Below are positions 12,498 to 18,937 of a stretch of 19,348 nucleotides of DNA, one piece after another (positions within the stretch are counted from its first letter, which is position 1; every line of letters starts with the position of its first letter). A program made the translations under genes and the position numbers. The stretch covers positions 1-19,348 of the forward strand of contig CAAELJ010000013.1 of the NCBI GenBank assembly GCA_900756725.1, written 5' to 3'. The notes under the pieces are model-generated. The model did no database searches. It was not told the origin of the DNA and saw only the letters and a program-made list of their open reading frames with translations. The DNA is from an uncultured Collinsella sp. Lineage in GTDB: Bacteria; Actinomycetota; Coriobacteriia; Coriobacteriales; Coriobacteriaceae.

Positions 12498-14939
12498 CTA
12501 CCCCAGCGAGCGACTGAGGGAGCCGAGCTCATCGTTGCCCATGGTGCGCCACATTTGGAAGATGCAGACGCGCGCCAGGAAAAAGAAGCCGTTATCGACC
12601 AGCTGCACGGCGGCATCCGCCAGCTGGTTGGTCACGGCGGACACGGGAGGCAGCTCGAGCCCGGCCTTACGGATGGTCTCAACCGCATCCTCGAACGTCG
12701 GCGGCTCATTGACGCCCATCTCGTTCATAAGGCCCTGCATTTCTTCCAGCGCGCTACCACCCGACTCCTCGCCGCGCGGCACGAGGCGGTAGCACGCCAA
12801 CGCGAGCTCGAGCTGGTCGCAGTTCCAATAGGCAAACGCCAGACGATAGAACAGATAACCGATTGCGGAACGGTCACTGGCAATGCGCAGGCCGTGGCGC
12901 GCCACCTCGATAATCTCGTCAAAGCGCTCCAGGCGCGCCAGCACGTTGATGAGCGCAAAGTGCGACTGCATGGACGAGCGAGCCAGATCGTAAAGACGAC
13001 GCACCTCGGGCAATGCCCGTTCAAAATCCTCCTGCTCGGCGTAATAACTGCAGATCTCGTGCTGGGCAAAGTACAGCGCATCGGGAGCACGCAAAATACG
13101 AACGGAGCGGTCTTCCTCCATTGCCGGCAGCACCATGCGTACCAGCTGGTTGTCGCAAAACTGCGTCTGGACCGGACCCGTTGCCAAAAGCTCGGCAACG
13201 GCACACTTGGCCTCCAGCTCCTCAACAAGACGGGAGAAGCCCTCAAACGCGCTTGCACGGTCAACTTTTGCCTGCTCGCGCAACTCAACGACGCGCGCCA
13301 CATACGGGTCATCGTCCATCTCCATGACCTCGAGCTCATCAGCCGTATCGGCAAGCAGCAGGTCGCGCAACGCCGGCGGCAGCGAACGGTGGTCGTCACG
13401 CGGGCGAACGTGAACCTCCGCAGGCTCAATCGCATCCGGCGCATCCGACTCATATGCCTCAAGCATGCGCTTGCACGGCATATCGTCCATATCCATGCTC
13501 TCAAGATCCTTGGCGACAGGCACGCAATTGGCCAGATAGGCCGCACGCCCAAAGGAATATGTTGCAATGACGCGCTCGCCCTGCTCGCCGTCGGGAGCCG
13601 CAATCTGAACATAGCAGCGCGCAATGCAGGCACCTGCGGCAAAGCAAGCCGCTGCCAGCGTAAGCGCCACGCGCGCGTCGTGCTCCGCGGCCCAAATCAC
13701 ACGCGCGTTCTCGTCCAACTCGCGCCAGACATCCTCCTGAGCGTCGTATTCACGCTGTGGCATGGCATCCACGATAGAGTGCCCAAACCGAACGAGCATA
13801 ATCCCCTCGGCAACGTTTGCCCGATAGGTATAGTCGAGCCGTGTGACCACGTTAAGCGCCTCGACGATACGCGCAAAGCGGGTACGCACATCCCACTCAC
13901 CGCCCGGCTGGCAAGCTACCGTTCCGGGTTTGCCCCACGGGTTGTCGCTCGAGGTCGTATCGAGCAGTCGGGGAACATCGTTGGTTGTCTTGGCGATATG
14001 CCACGCATCAAAGAGCGCGCAGCCCTCAAGGCTCGGCGAGGATGCCGCGGGGACCAATCCAGCCCCGATGCGCTCAAGGATGCCGGAGAGGCGGTTGAGA
14101 CGGCACTCGATGGCAAGCAGCATGTCAATCTCGTCCTGGTCCAGCAGGCTACGATCAAAATTGAGATAGAACAGCTTTGAGCGGTCGATGCGCGCTAGGC
14201 TCATTTCGGACTTGGCAGCAATGGTGCGCAGGCGGGGCAAGTCGATCTCGCTCATAAGAGCGGCGGCATAGCGCTCGATACCGCTCGGATTCTCGGCATG
14301 GTCAACACGGTAAAGCAGCGTCTCGATAGCATCGGGGAGCGGTGCCGTGTCAAAGCCCAAAAACACCTCGACCGGCTCGGGCAACTTTACGAGTTTGATC
14401 TTGTCGACAACGTTTTGCATGTCTACATCGAGACCGTCGACGCCCGTCGTGTTCGCAAGAGCGCTTTCGGAGTTGGCAAATATCACGTAGCGCAAGAACA
14501 TCGAGGCCATGAACTCGCCGTAAGGAAGGGCGCGGGTCGAATTCCATGTCTCGTGGTCGGACTGCTCGCGCATGGGGCCTTCGGGAGAGCCGGCAGTTCG
14601 CGCACACGCGCGCATTGCACCGTTAGCTTCCCTCACCATAATCTCGCCAATACTGGAATCGGACTCGTGAAGGACCAGCTCCATGTCAGGGTCCTCGGGC
14701 AACGGTACTTCCCGAACAGGGCGGTCAACCTTATAAACCTTGCCCGACACGCTCACGTAGCCCAAGAGCGATATGTGAGTTTTGCCGACGAATTCGACGA
14801 CATAGCACGACTCTTTGGGGTCCTCGCCAAAGACTTTCCAGACAACACCATATGAGCGCCCCGCAGGCTGCTCTGGCATCGATGGAAAACGCTTTTTGGG
14901 GTCGAGAAACCTGAGCTTGTATGTCGGACGCTCTGCCAC
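12498..14939 (-). CDS. Large cytoplasmic protein with C-terminal TPR-like repeats, function unknown
   Basis: The 813-aa protein starts at a GTG (14939) with AGGGTGAT about 5 nt upstream. I do not recognise the family. The first 100 residues look like a small beta-rich domain (SYGVVWKVFGEDPKESCYVV, then THISLLGYVSVSGKVYKVD). The middle is helical and acidic, with one hydrophobic helix around residues 420-437 (ALTLAAACFAAGACIARC) that could be membrane-associated or buried. Residues about 610-725 show TPR-like helix pairs (YYAEQEDFERALPEVRRLYD; ALINVLARLERFDEIIEVAR; LFYRLAFAYWNCDQLELALA), a fold for protein-protein contacts. There is no signal peptide. It is a single gene in its own unit, with a leader hairpin, between the ATPase gene and the tRNA-Arg cluster; a 160-bp gap separates it from the ATPase gene. 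Its long reverse-strand open frames are shadows. Confidence 0.7.
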   Translation of the reverse strand: MAERPTYKLRFLDPKKRFPSMPEQPAGRSYGVVWKVFGEDPKESCYVVEFVGKTHISLLGYVSVSGKVYKVDRPVREVPLPEDPDMELVLHESDSSIGEIMVREANGAMRACARTAGSPEGPMREQSDHETWNSTRALPYGEFMASMFLRYVIFANSESALANTTGVDGLDVDMQNVVDKIKLVKLPEPVEVFLGFDTAPLPDAIETLLYRVDHAENPSGIERYAAALMSEIDLPRLRTIAAKSEMSLARIDRSKLFYLNFDRSLLDQDEIDMLLAIECRLNRLSGILERIGAGLVPAASSPSLEGCALFDAWHIAKTTNDVPRLLDTTSSDNPWGKPGTVACQPGGEWDVRTRFARIVEALNVVTRLDYTYRANVAEGIMLVRFGHSIVDAMPQREYDAQEDVWRELDENARVIWAAEHDARVALTLAAACFAAGACIARCYVQIAAPDGEQGERVIATYSFGRAAYLANCVPVAKDLESMDMDDMPCKRMLEAYESDAPDAIEPAEVHVRPRDDHRSLPPALRDLLLADTADELEVMEMDDDPYVARVVELREQAKVDRASAFEGFSRLVEELEAKCAVAELLATGPVQTQFCDNQLVRMVLPAMEEDRSVRILRAPDALYFAQHEICSYYAEQEDFERALPEVRRLYDLARSSMQSHFALINVLARLERFDEIIEVARHGLRIASDRSAIGYLFYRLAFAYWNCDQLELALACYRLVPRGEESGGSALEEMQGLMNEMGVNEPPTFEDAVETIRKAGLELPPVSAVTNQLADAAVQLVDNGFFFLARVCIFQMWRTMGNDELGSLSRSLG

Positions 14940-14976
14940 GAAATATCACCCTGATCAGTCGTTGAAAGAAGGAGTG

Positions 14977-14995
14977 GTCGCGGATGGGCCGCGAC
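14977..14995 (-). other. Short hairpin in the leader of the 813-aa gene
   Basis: GTCGCGG and CCGCGAC (7 perfect pairs, 5-nt loop) lie about 38 bp upstream of the GTG start. With no T-run it is not a terminator; it might be a leader stem or a dyad operator. Confidence 0.35.
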
Positions 14996-15090
14996 ACCTA
15001 CTCGGAATCTTACACGAGTCGATAAGAAATAGTCTCCCGCGGACGGCGGCGCACGATTCCAGTCGAGCTTCTGGTGTCGAATGCCGCCAT

Positions 15091-15118
15091 AAAAGAAAAG
15101 CCCCCGTTACCGGAGGCT
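15091..15118 (-). terminator. tRNA-type terminator, copy 1
   Basis: On the minus strand AGCCTCCG pairs with CGGGGGCT around loop GTAA, followed by TTTCTTTTA. It is one of the terminator copies in the tRNA-Arg cluster and follows a truncated tRNA fragment. The wobble pair works only in the minus-strand RNA, which fixes its direction. Confidence 0.7.
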
Positions 15119-15130
15119 TTCGATTTCAAT

Positions 15131-15150
15131 TGGTGCGGCGTATAGGATTC
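15131..15150 (-). pseudogene. 20-bp 3' fragment of tRNA-Arg(ACG), copy A
   Basis: TGGTGCGGCGTATAGGATTC is identical to the 3' end (CCA through the T-arm) of both intact tRNA-Arg genes. The match stops in the T-loop; what follows at 15151 is the hairpin-rich insert. A terminator lies on its downstream side as for the intact genes. Confidence 0.85.
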
Positions 15151-15266
15151 CGCGCATCCGCTTCGCGGATCCGCACCGGCTTCGCCCGCCTGCCGGCGCG
15201 CTCGCCCGCTCGCTACGGACGCTCCGCGTCCGCTTCACGCTCGCGCCTCGACCGAGGTTCGAATCC
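15151..15266. repeat. Hairpin-rich GC element joined to tRNA fragment A
   Basis: This 116-bp stretch begins CGCGCATCC and ends CCGAGGTTCGAATCC. It contains self-complementary pieces (ATCCGC-TTC-GCGGAT; GGACGC-TCC-GCGTCC), and its end is a T-arm sequence (GGTTCGAATCC) in inverse orientation to the adjacent fragment's GGATTC. A 38-bp short form with the same ends occurs next to fragment B at 15575-15612. It may be a palindromic mobile unit or the debris of repeated inversions between T-arms. The 381-bp gene-free interval 14940-15320 consists of the leader hairpin, terminator, fragment A, this element and a second terminator. Confidence 0.6.
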
Positions 15267-15281
15267 ATGGGATGCCGGCGT

Positions 15282-15309
15282 AAAAGAAAAGCCCCCGTTG
15301 CCGGAGGCT
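15282..15309 (-). terminator. Terminator after tRNA-Arg copy 1
   Basis: On the minus strand AGCCTCCG pairs with CGGGGGCT across a GCAA loop, followed by TTTTCTTTTA. It begins about 12 bp after the CCA end of tRNA-Arg copy 1. Confidence 0.85.
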
Positions 15310-15320
15310 TTAAGTTCAAA

Positions 15321-15397
15321 TGGTGCGGCGTATAGGATTCGAACCTATGACGTTCTGATTCGTAGTCAGACCCTCTATCCAGCTGAGGTAACGCCGC
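15321..15397 (-). tRNA. tRNA-Arg (anticodon ACG), copy 1
   Basis: A complete 77-nt tRNA with encoded CCA. Acceptor GCGGCGT (15391-15397) pairs with ACGCCGC; the anticodon arm is TCTGA-CTACGAA-TCAGA with anticodon ACG, whose first base is normally modified to inosine to read CGU, CGC and CGA; the T-arm is ATAGGTTCGAATCCTAT. Sequence is identical to copy 2. Confidence 0.97.
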
Positions 15398-15409
15398 GAC
15401 TTGTTGATT

Positions 15410-15438
15410 ATTATGCACATGGACTGAATAATGGTCAA
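15410..15438 (-). promoter_or_regulatory. Promoter of tRNA-Arg copy 1
   Basis: On the minus strand TTGACC (15433-15438), a 17-bp spacer and CATAAT (15410-15415) form a near-consensus promoter ending 12 bp before the tRNA. The upstream DNA is very AT-rich (15 of 60 bases at 15421-15480 are G or C), as in an UP element. Confidence 0.8.
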
Positions 15439-15554
15439 GCATTTTTTCAAAAAAAGTTATTGAATTTAGTTTTTACTCATTTGGAGGGCTTGGTGCGATC
15501 TTCGATGCCTCGCGATATAGAAGAGCAGTCGTTGTTGGGAGCTTTAAAGTCTAT

Positions 15555-15574
15555 TGGTGCGACGTATAGGATTC
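15555..15574 (-). pseudogene. 20-bp 3' fragment of tRNA-Arg(ACG), copy B
   Basis: TGGTGCGACGTATAGGATTC matches the tRNA-Arg 3' end at 19 of 20 positions, and continues into CGCGCATCC exactly as fragment A does, so A and B share one ancestral junction. The insert here is short (to about 15612). On its downstream side (15523-15549) is a decayed copy of the terminator whose stem no longer pairs well. Confidence 0.8.
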
Positions 15575-15627
15575 CGCGCATCCACTCCGGCTTCGACCGA
15601 GGTTCGAATCTCCGCAATGCTCCCATA

Positions 15628-15654
15628 TAAGAAAAGCCCCCGTTGCCGGGAGCT
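15628..15654 (-). terminator. Terminator after tRNA-Arg copy 2
   Basis: On the minus strand AGCTCCCG pairs with CGGGGGCT around GCAA and is followed by TTTTCTTATAT. It starts 12 bp from the tRNA 3' end, the same spacing as at copy 1. Confidence 0.85.
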
Positions 15655-15665
15655 TTAAAGTCAAT

Positions 15666-15742
15666 TGGTGCGGCGTATAGGATTCGAACCTATGACGTTC
15701 TGATTCGTAGTCAGACCCTCTATCCAGCTGAGGTAACGCCGC
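15666..15742 (-). tRNA. tRNA-Arg (anticodon ACG), copy 2
   Basis: The same 77-nt sequence as copy 1, 345 bp away, with encoded CCA, perfect acceptor stem GCGGCGT/ACGCCGC and anticodon ACG in loop CTACGAA. It has a separate promoter, whose sequence differs from that of copy 1, and its own terminator. Confidence 0.97.
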
Positions 15743-15754
15743 AGCGCAAGACAT

Positions 15755-15783
15755 ATAAAACCACTTTAGTTAGTTGGAGTCAA
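15755..15783 (-). promoter_or_regulatory. Promoter of tRNA-Arg copy 2
   Basis: On the minus strand TTGACT (15778-15783) lies 17 bp before TTTTAT (15755-15760), 12 bp ahead of the tRNA 5' end. The spacing equals that of the copy 1 promoter although the surrounding bases differ. Confidence 0.65.
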
Positions 15784-15816
15784 GCACAATCTCAAACTTT
15801 TTGGAGAATATGTTCC

Positions 15817-16194
15817 TCACGCAGCTCCGCATGCGCCAATGTCCCCCATACGATCAATCGGTTTTTCAACTACATCGAACCCAGCACCGAGCTCCCTCAA
15901 AAGCGAGCGCACCCGCTGGGCACAGTCATAATCGGCAAACGAGATGCTCAACATGCGCGCGACCTGGTTAGAAGTTCCAACACCATAGAAGTGCTCAAGG
16001 ACAACAAGCGCCTCATGCGCCACAAACGTCTCGACCACATGCGGCGACTCCTCATAGCACCATTGCGTCAATGGCCCCTCACTCGTCTGCCGAACCACCA
16101 AGCCACCCATACCGGATGGCTCACACGTAACCGCGAGACGTTCCCCACCTTCATCGCTCTCAAACAAAACTACCCGCTCATCAAACAGCTCCAT
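15817..16194 (-). CDS. Hypothetical protein, 125 aa
   Basis: I do not recognise this family. The ATG at 16194 follows a good SD (GGAAGGGG, 5 nt upstream), which with the intact frame supports a real gene. The product is acidic and soluble, without signal peptide or membrane helix. It begins MELFDERVVLFESDEGGERL, has a beta-rich first half (LAVTCEPSGMGGLVV) and a helical second half (VVETFVAHEALVVLEHFYG, then CAQRVRSLLRELGAGFDVV), the last resembling a small alpha/beta fold. The C-terminus ends GDIGACGAA. It stands alone between the serS terminator and tRNA-Arg copy 2, with no terminator of its own seen, so transcripts could run into the tRNA promoter region. A 10-bp palindrome CTGTATACAG at 16246-16255 lies in its upstream region and might be an operator. 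Confidence 0.65.
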   Translation of the reverse strand: MELFDERVVLFESDEGGERLAVTCEPSGMGGLVVRQTSEGPLTQWCYEESPHVVETFVAHEALVVLEHFYGVGTSNQVARMLSISFADYDCAQRVRSLLRELGAGFDVVEKPIDRMGDIGACGAA

Positions 16195-16315
16195 CGCATC
16201 CCCTTCCTCTCGCTTCTATTTAACAAAAGCATAGCAGGTAGATGCCTGTATACAGAACGTTTGTTCGTGTGTTTTTTATTGAGCTGTCCGCGCGATATGG
16301 TAAAGCTCCGCACAC

Positions 16316-16345
16316 AAAAAGGGCGCCCCAGAAAGGAGCGCCCTT
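16316..16345 (-). terminator. Terminator after serS
   Basis: On the minus strand AAGGGCGC (complement of 16338-16345) pairs with GCGCCCTT (complement of 16319-16326), a perfect 8-bp stem, followed by TTTTTGTGTG. It lies 22 bp after the serS stop codon. Confidence 0.88.
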
Positions 16346-16367
16346 GCAAATCGCTTATGCAGGCAAC

Positions 16368-17651
16368 CTACGCGACCGGCTCGATCTTCTCGAGGCCGCC
16401 CATGTAGGGACGCAGAACCTCGGGGATCGTGATGGTGCCGTCGGCGTTCTGGTAGTTCTCCAGAATGGCGGCCATGGTGCGGCCAGCCGGCAGGCCGGAA
16501 CCGTTGAGGGTGTGCAGGTAGCGCGAGCCCTTGAAGTTCTCGGGGTCGCGATACTTGATGTTGGCGCGACGGGCCTGGAAATCGCCGCAGTTAGAGCAGG
16601 AGCTGATCTCTTTGTAGGCGTTGTAGCTCGGCAGCCAGACCTCGATGTCGTAGGTCTGACGGGCAGAGAAGCCCAGGTCGCCGGTGCACAGGCTAATCAC
16701 GCGATACGGAAGGCCCAGCTGCTGAAGCAGGAACTCGGCCTCGGCGGTCATGCTCTCGAGCTCCTCGTCGGACTCCTCCGGCTTGGCAAACTTGACCATC
16801 TCGACCTTGTCGAACTCGTGCTGGCGGATGATACCGCGGGTGTCGCGACCAGCGGAGCCGGCCTCCTCGCGGAAGCAGGGGGTGAAGGCGGTGTAGCGGC
16901 GCGGCAGGGTATCAGCATCGAGAACCTCGCCGGCGTGCAGGTTGGTAAGCACGACCTCGGCGGTGGGGATCAGGAAGTTGTCGCCCGAGACGTGATAGGC
17001 GTCGTCCTCGAACTTGGGCAGCTGACCCGTGCCAAACATGGTCTGACGCTTGACGACGATGGGCGGCCACCACTCCTTAAAGCCACGGCTGGTGTGCGTG
17101 TCAAGGAAGAAGTTGATGAGGGCGCGCTCAAGACGGGCGCCGGCGCCACCGAGAACGGTAAAGCGGCTACCGGAGAGCTTGTTGCCGCGCTCGAAATCGA
17201 GGATGTCGAGGTCGGTGCCCAGGTCCCAGTGCGGCTTAAAGTCGAAGTCGAACTCGCGCGGGGTGCCCCAACGACGGCGCTCGATGTTCTCGTCCTCGTC
17301 CTTGCCGTACGGCGTGGCCTCGCAAGGGATGTTGGGAAGGTGAGCCATAAAGTCGTACTGCTCCTGCTCGAGAGCGGTGCGGCGCTCGGCCAGACCGTCA
17401 ATCTTCTCGTTGACGGCGCGCACGGCCTCCTTGGCGGCCTCGGCCTCGTCCTTCTTGCCCTCCTTCATCAGGGCGCCGATCTTCTTGGACTCGGCATTAC
17501 GCGTGGCCTGGAGCTCCTCGACCTCGGTGATGACGGCACGGCGCTCGTCGTCGAGCTCGAAGAACTTCTCTCGATCCCAAGACGTCTGGCGGTTGGCCAT
17601 GGCGGTATCGATGGCATCGGGGTTCTCGCGAACAAACTTGATATCAAGCAT
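16368..17651 (-). CDS. serS: Seryl-tRNA synthetase
   Basis: The 427-aa protein charges tRNA-Ser with serine and also tRNA-Sec where present. The ATG at 17651 is chosen since MLDIKFVRENPD is the classic SerRS start and GGAGG lies 5 nt before it. Residues about 30-105 form the charged helical hairpin (ERRAVITEVEELQATRN; MKEGKKDEAEAAKEAVRAVN) that grips the long variable arm of tRNA-Ser. The class II core follows: motif 2 FREEAGSAGRDTRGIIRQH with the downstream FDKVEMV, the serine-binding TAEVVLTNLHAGE region, and motif 3 GSGLPAGRTMAAILEN near the end. Length is normal. It has its own terminator and a divergent promoter region shared with a small membrane protein gene. The leader, about 50 nt from the likely start site, is too short for a T-box. 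Confidence 0.98.
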   Translation of the reverse strand: MLDIKFVRENPDAIDTAMANRQTSWDREKFFELDDERRAVITEVEELQATRNAESKKIGALMKEGKKDEAEAAKEAVRAVNEKIDGLAERRTALEQEQYDFMAHLPNIPCEATPYGKDEDENIERRRWGTPREFDFDFKPHWDLGTDLDILDFERGNKLSGSRFTVLGGAGARLERALINFFLDTHTSRGFKEWWPPIVVKRQTMFGTGQLPKFEDDAYHVSGDNFLIPTAEVVLTNLHAGEVLDADTLPRRYTAFTPCFREEAGSAGRDTRGIIRQHEFDKVEMVKFAKPEESDEELESMTAEAEFLLQQLGLPYRVISLCTGDLGFSARQTYDIEVWLPSYNAYKEISSCSNCGDFQARRANIKYRDPENFKGSRYLHTLNGSGLPAGRTMAAILENYQNADGTITIPEVLRPYMGGLEKIEPVA

Positions 17652-17681
17652 TAGATCCTCCGGCGATATACATTCCATTTA

Positions 17682-17719
17682 GGTTGCAACCTTGTACATG
17701 TATGGGCAAGTATATACTT
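17682..17719. promoter_or_regulatory. Divergent serS / small membrane protein promoter region with palindromes
   Basis: The region between the two genes has a 10-bp palindrome GGTTGCAACC (17682-17691) and a 12-bp palindrome AAGTATATACTT (17708-17719). The second contains TATACT on both strands, so one site could serve as -10 in each direction. For serS, TTGGGT on the minus strand is 18 bp from TATACT; on the plus strand no good -35 was found at 16-18 bp. Confidence 0.45.
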
Positions 17720-17762
17720 ATGAGCGTTTACGACCCAACCCAACTACGCAAGAAGGCACCCA

Positions 17763-17936
17763 ATGGACGCAGTTTTTTCCTTTTTGTTTGGCACCCGCAC
17801 CGGTTTTGCCATCCTTTTCGCCGGCGGCATCCTACTGTTTGCGATTCTTGCCTTTGTAATGGAGAAGCGCACCCATAAGATGTATGTCGACCGCGGCCCC
17901 AAGGACGAGGACGATCAAGACGGCTTCTGGGACTAG
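17763..17936 (+). CDS. Small single-pass membrane protein, 57 aa
   Basis: ATG at 17763, with AGAAGG 7 nt upstream, opens a 57-codon frame ending in TAG at 17934-17936. The peptide has a hydrophobic helix (FAILFAGGILLFAILAFV, residues 15-32), then a basic EKRTHK motif and a very acidic tail (PKDEDDQDGFWD). The positive residues directly after the helix and the acidic C-terminus fit an N-out/C-in single-pass protein. A strong terminator begins 52 bp after the stop, on the same strand. I do not know a family; such short proteins often assist larger membrane complexes. It is easily missed because overlapping frames are open too, but only this frame has helix, SD and terminator together. Confidence 0.7.
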   Translation: MDAVFSFLFGTRTGFAILFAGGILLFAILAFVMEKRTHKMYVDRGPKDEDDQDGFWD

Positions 17937-17947
17937 CCTGCCAAAAA

Positions 17948-18080
17948 GAGACAGGCTTATTTTGGTCGGTTTTATCTGGACAAACGCAAGCGCCCCGCCA
18001 CTGGAATTGATCCAGTTGCGGGGCGCTTTTTGCTCAAGATACAAAACCGCAGGAAAAACCTGCCAAAATAAACCTGTCCC
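17948..18080. repeat. Imperfect 26-bp inverted repeat framing a terminator
   Basis: The sequence at 17948-17973 (GAGACAGGCTTATTTTGG then TCGGTTTT) is the reverse complement of 18055-18080 at 22 of 26 positions. Between them is the long terminator hairpin. The whole unit is about 130-160 bp, fills the space between the convergent small-protein and proC genes, and may be a MITE- or REP-like element whose motif TTAGGGACAG also occurs at 509-524. Confidence 0.55.
17988..18031 (+). terminator. Long terminator hairpin after the 57-aa gene
   Basis: AAGCGCCCCGC pairs with GCGGGGCGCTT, then after one mismatch ACTGGA pairs with TCCAGT across loop ATTGA; the stem is followed by TTTTTG. Seventeen base pairs with one mismatch make it the strongest hairpin in the window. 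Confidence 0.92.
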
Positions 18081-18095
18081 TAAATGGCAGGTTTT
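18055..18095 (-). terminator. Probable terminator at the end of proC
   Basis: AAAACCTGCCA (18055-18065) and TGGCAGGTTTT (18085-18095) are perfect inverse copies, 11 bp, with a 19-nt loop. On the minus strand the distal arm ends in TTTTT. The stem includes the first bases of the proC stop codon at 18094-18096, so termination would occur directly after translation. Confidence 0.55.
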
Positions 18096-18864
18096 ACTGG
18101 AGGGTGGCGTCGATGGCCTTGACCAGGGCGCTGCGCATGCCAGCATCCTCGAGCGCGACGACGCCCTTGATGGTGGCGCCGCCGGGTGAGCATACGGCAT
18201 CCTTCATCGCCGCAGGATGCTGACCAGCCGCAAGCTGCAGCTTTGCCGTGCCCAGCACCATCTGGCTCACAATGCGATAGGCATCGGCGCGCGGGATACC
18301 GTGCTTGACGGCCGCGTCGCCCAAGGCCTCAATCGCCATGGCGACAAATGCCGGGGCGCAACCACCCACGGTGCCACCCACAAACAGCAGGCTCGTGTCG
18401 AGCTCGACGACAGTGCCAAGCTTACCGAGCAGGTCGAGCACCACGGCACGCTGCTCGCCGTTGAGCGTAGAGGACTTCTCGCAGGCGATGACGCCCTCGC
18501 CCACCGAAACCGGCGTGTTGGGCACCGTCGAGATATGCGCGACACCCGGCAGGACCTGCTCCCACTTGGCGCTATCCCAGGTCCAGGCGACCGAAAGGAC
18601 AACCTTGTCGGCAAGGGTTTCTTTGAGCGGAGCGAAGACCTTCTCAATCATGTATGGCTTGACCGCAGCAACCACGATATCGGATGCGGCGACAACCTCC
18701 GCCGCATCACGACAGGCAACCATCCCACGTGCCTCACAACGCTCGACCAAGGCGTCGTAGTGGCCCGCGCAGGCGCACATATCGCTCGCAGCCACACCGG
18801 CGGCGATCCAGCCATCGGCCATAGCGCTCGCCATATTGCCAAAACCGACAAATCCGATCTTCAT
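18094..18864 (-). CDS. proC: Pyrroline-5-carboxylate reductase
   Basis: The 256-aa enzyme reduces 1-pyrroline-5-carboxylate to L-proline with NAD(P)H, the last step of proline synthesis. The N-terminal Rossmann fold starts with IGFVGFGNMASAMADGW (G-x-G-N-M), and AAVKPYMIEKV near residues 66-76 is the typical VKP motif; HISTVPNTPVSVGEGV and the C-terminal domain pattern GTVGGCAPAFVAMAIEALGDAAVKHG, cited in parts VGGCAPAF and EALGDAAV, together with DAVCSPGGATIKGV, identify ProC. The start ATG at 18864 has AGAGGA 9 nt upstream. Length is a little below the usual 265-280 but all motifs are present. It lies 73 bp after rlmH on the same strand; the two functions are unrelated, and convergent with the small membrane protein gene. 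Confidence 0.96.
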   Translation of the reverse strand: MKIGFVGFGNMASAMADGWIAAGVAASDMCACAGHYDALVERCEARGMVACRDAAEVVAASDIVVAAVKPYMIEKVFAPLKETLADKVVLSVAWTWDSAKWEQVLPGVAHISTVPNTPVSVGEGVIACEKSSTLNGEQRAVVLDLLGKLGTVVELDTSLLFVGGTVGGCAPAFVAMAIEALGDAAVKHGIPRADAYRIVSQMVLGTAKLQLAAGQHPAAMKDAVCSPGGATIKGVVALEDAGMRSALVKAIDATLQ

Positions 18865-18937
18865 ATCTCATAGTCCTCTCAGACACGCTCTTCAAAACGA
18901 AGGCTATTGTCCCACGGCATTGTTTCGTATTGCCGAC

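Noticed and set aside
12423..14180. Long plus-strand frame (585 codons) opposite the 813-aa gene, and a similar one opposite serS at 16242-17654
   Set aside because: Third-position GC bias of the genuine genes creates open antisense frames; the peptides are His/Arg/Leu-rich or Gly/Val/Leu-rich without motifs.
14815..15630. Plus-strand 271-codon open frame, and a 254-codon one at 15643-16407
   Set aside because: Both translate the antisense of the tRNA-Arg genes (IRTYDVLIRSQTLYP-type peptide), a well-known source of false proteins; they also cross terminators and tRNA promoters.
17652..17762. T-box riboswitch upstream of serS
   Set aside because: The leader is too short and no T-box sequence or antiterminator hairpin is seen.
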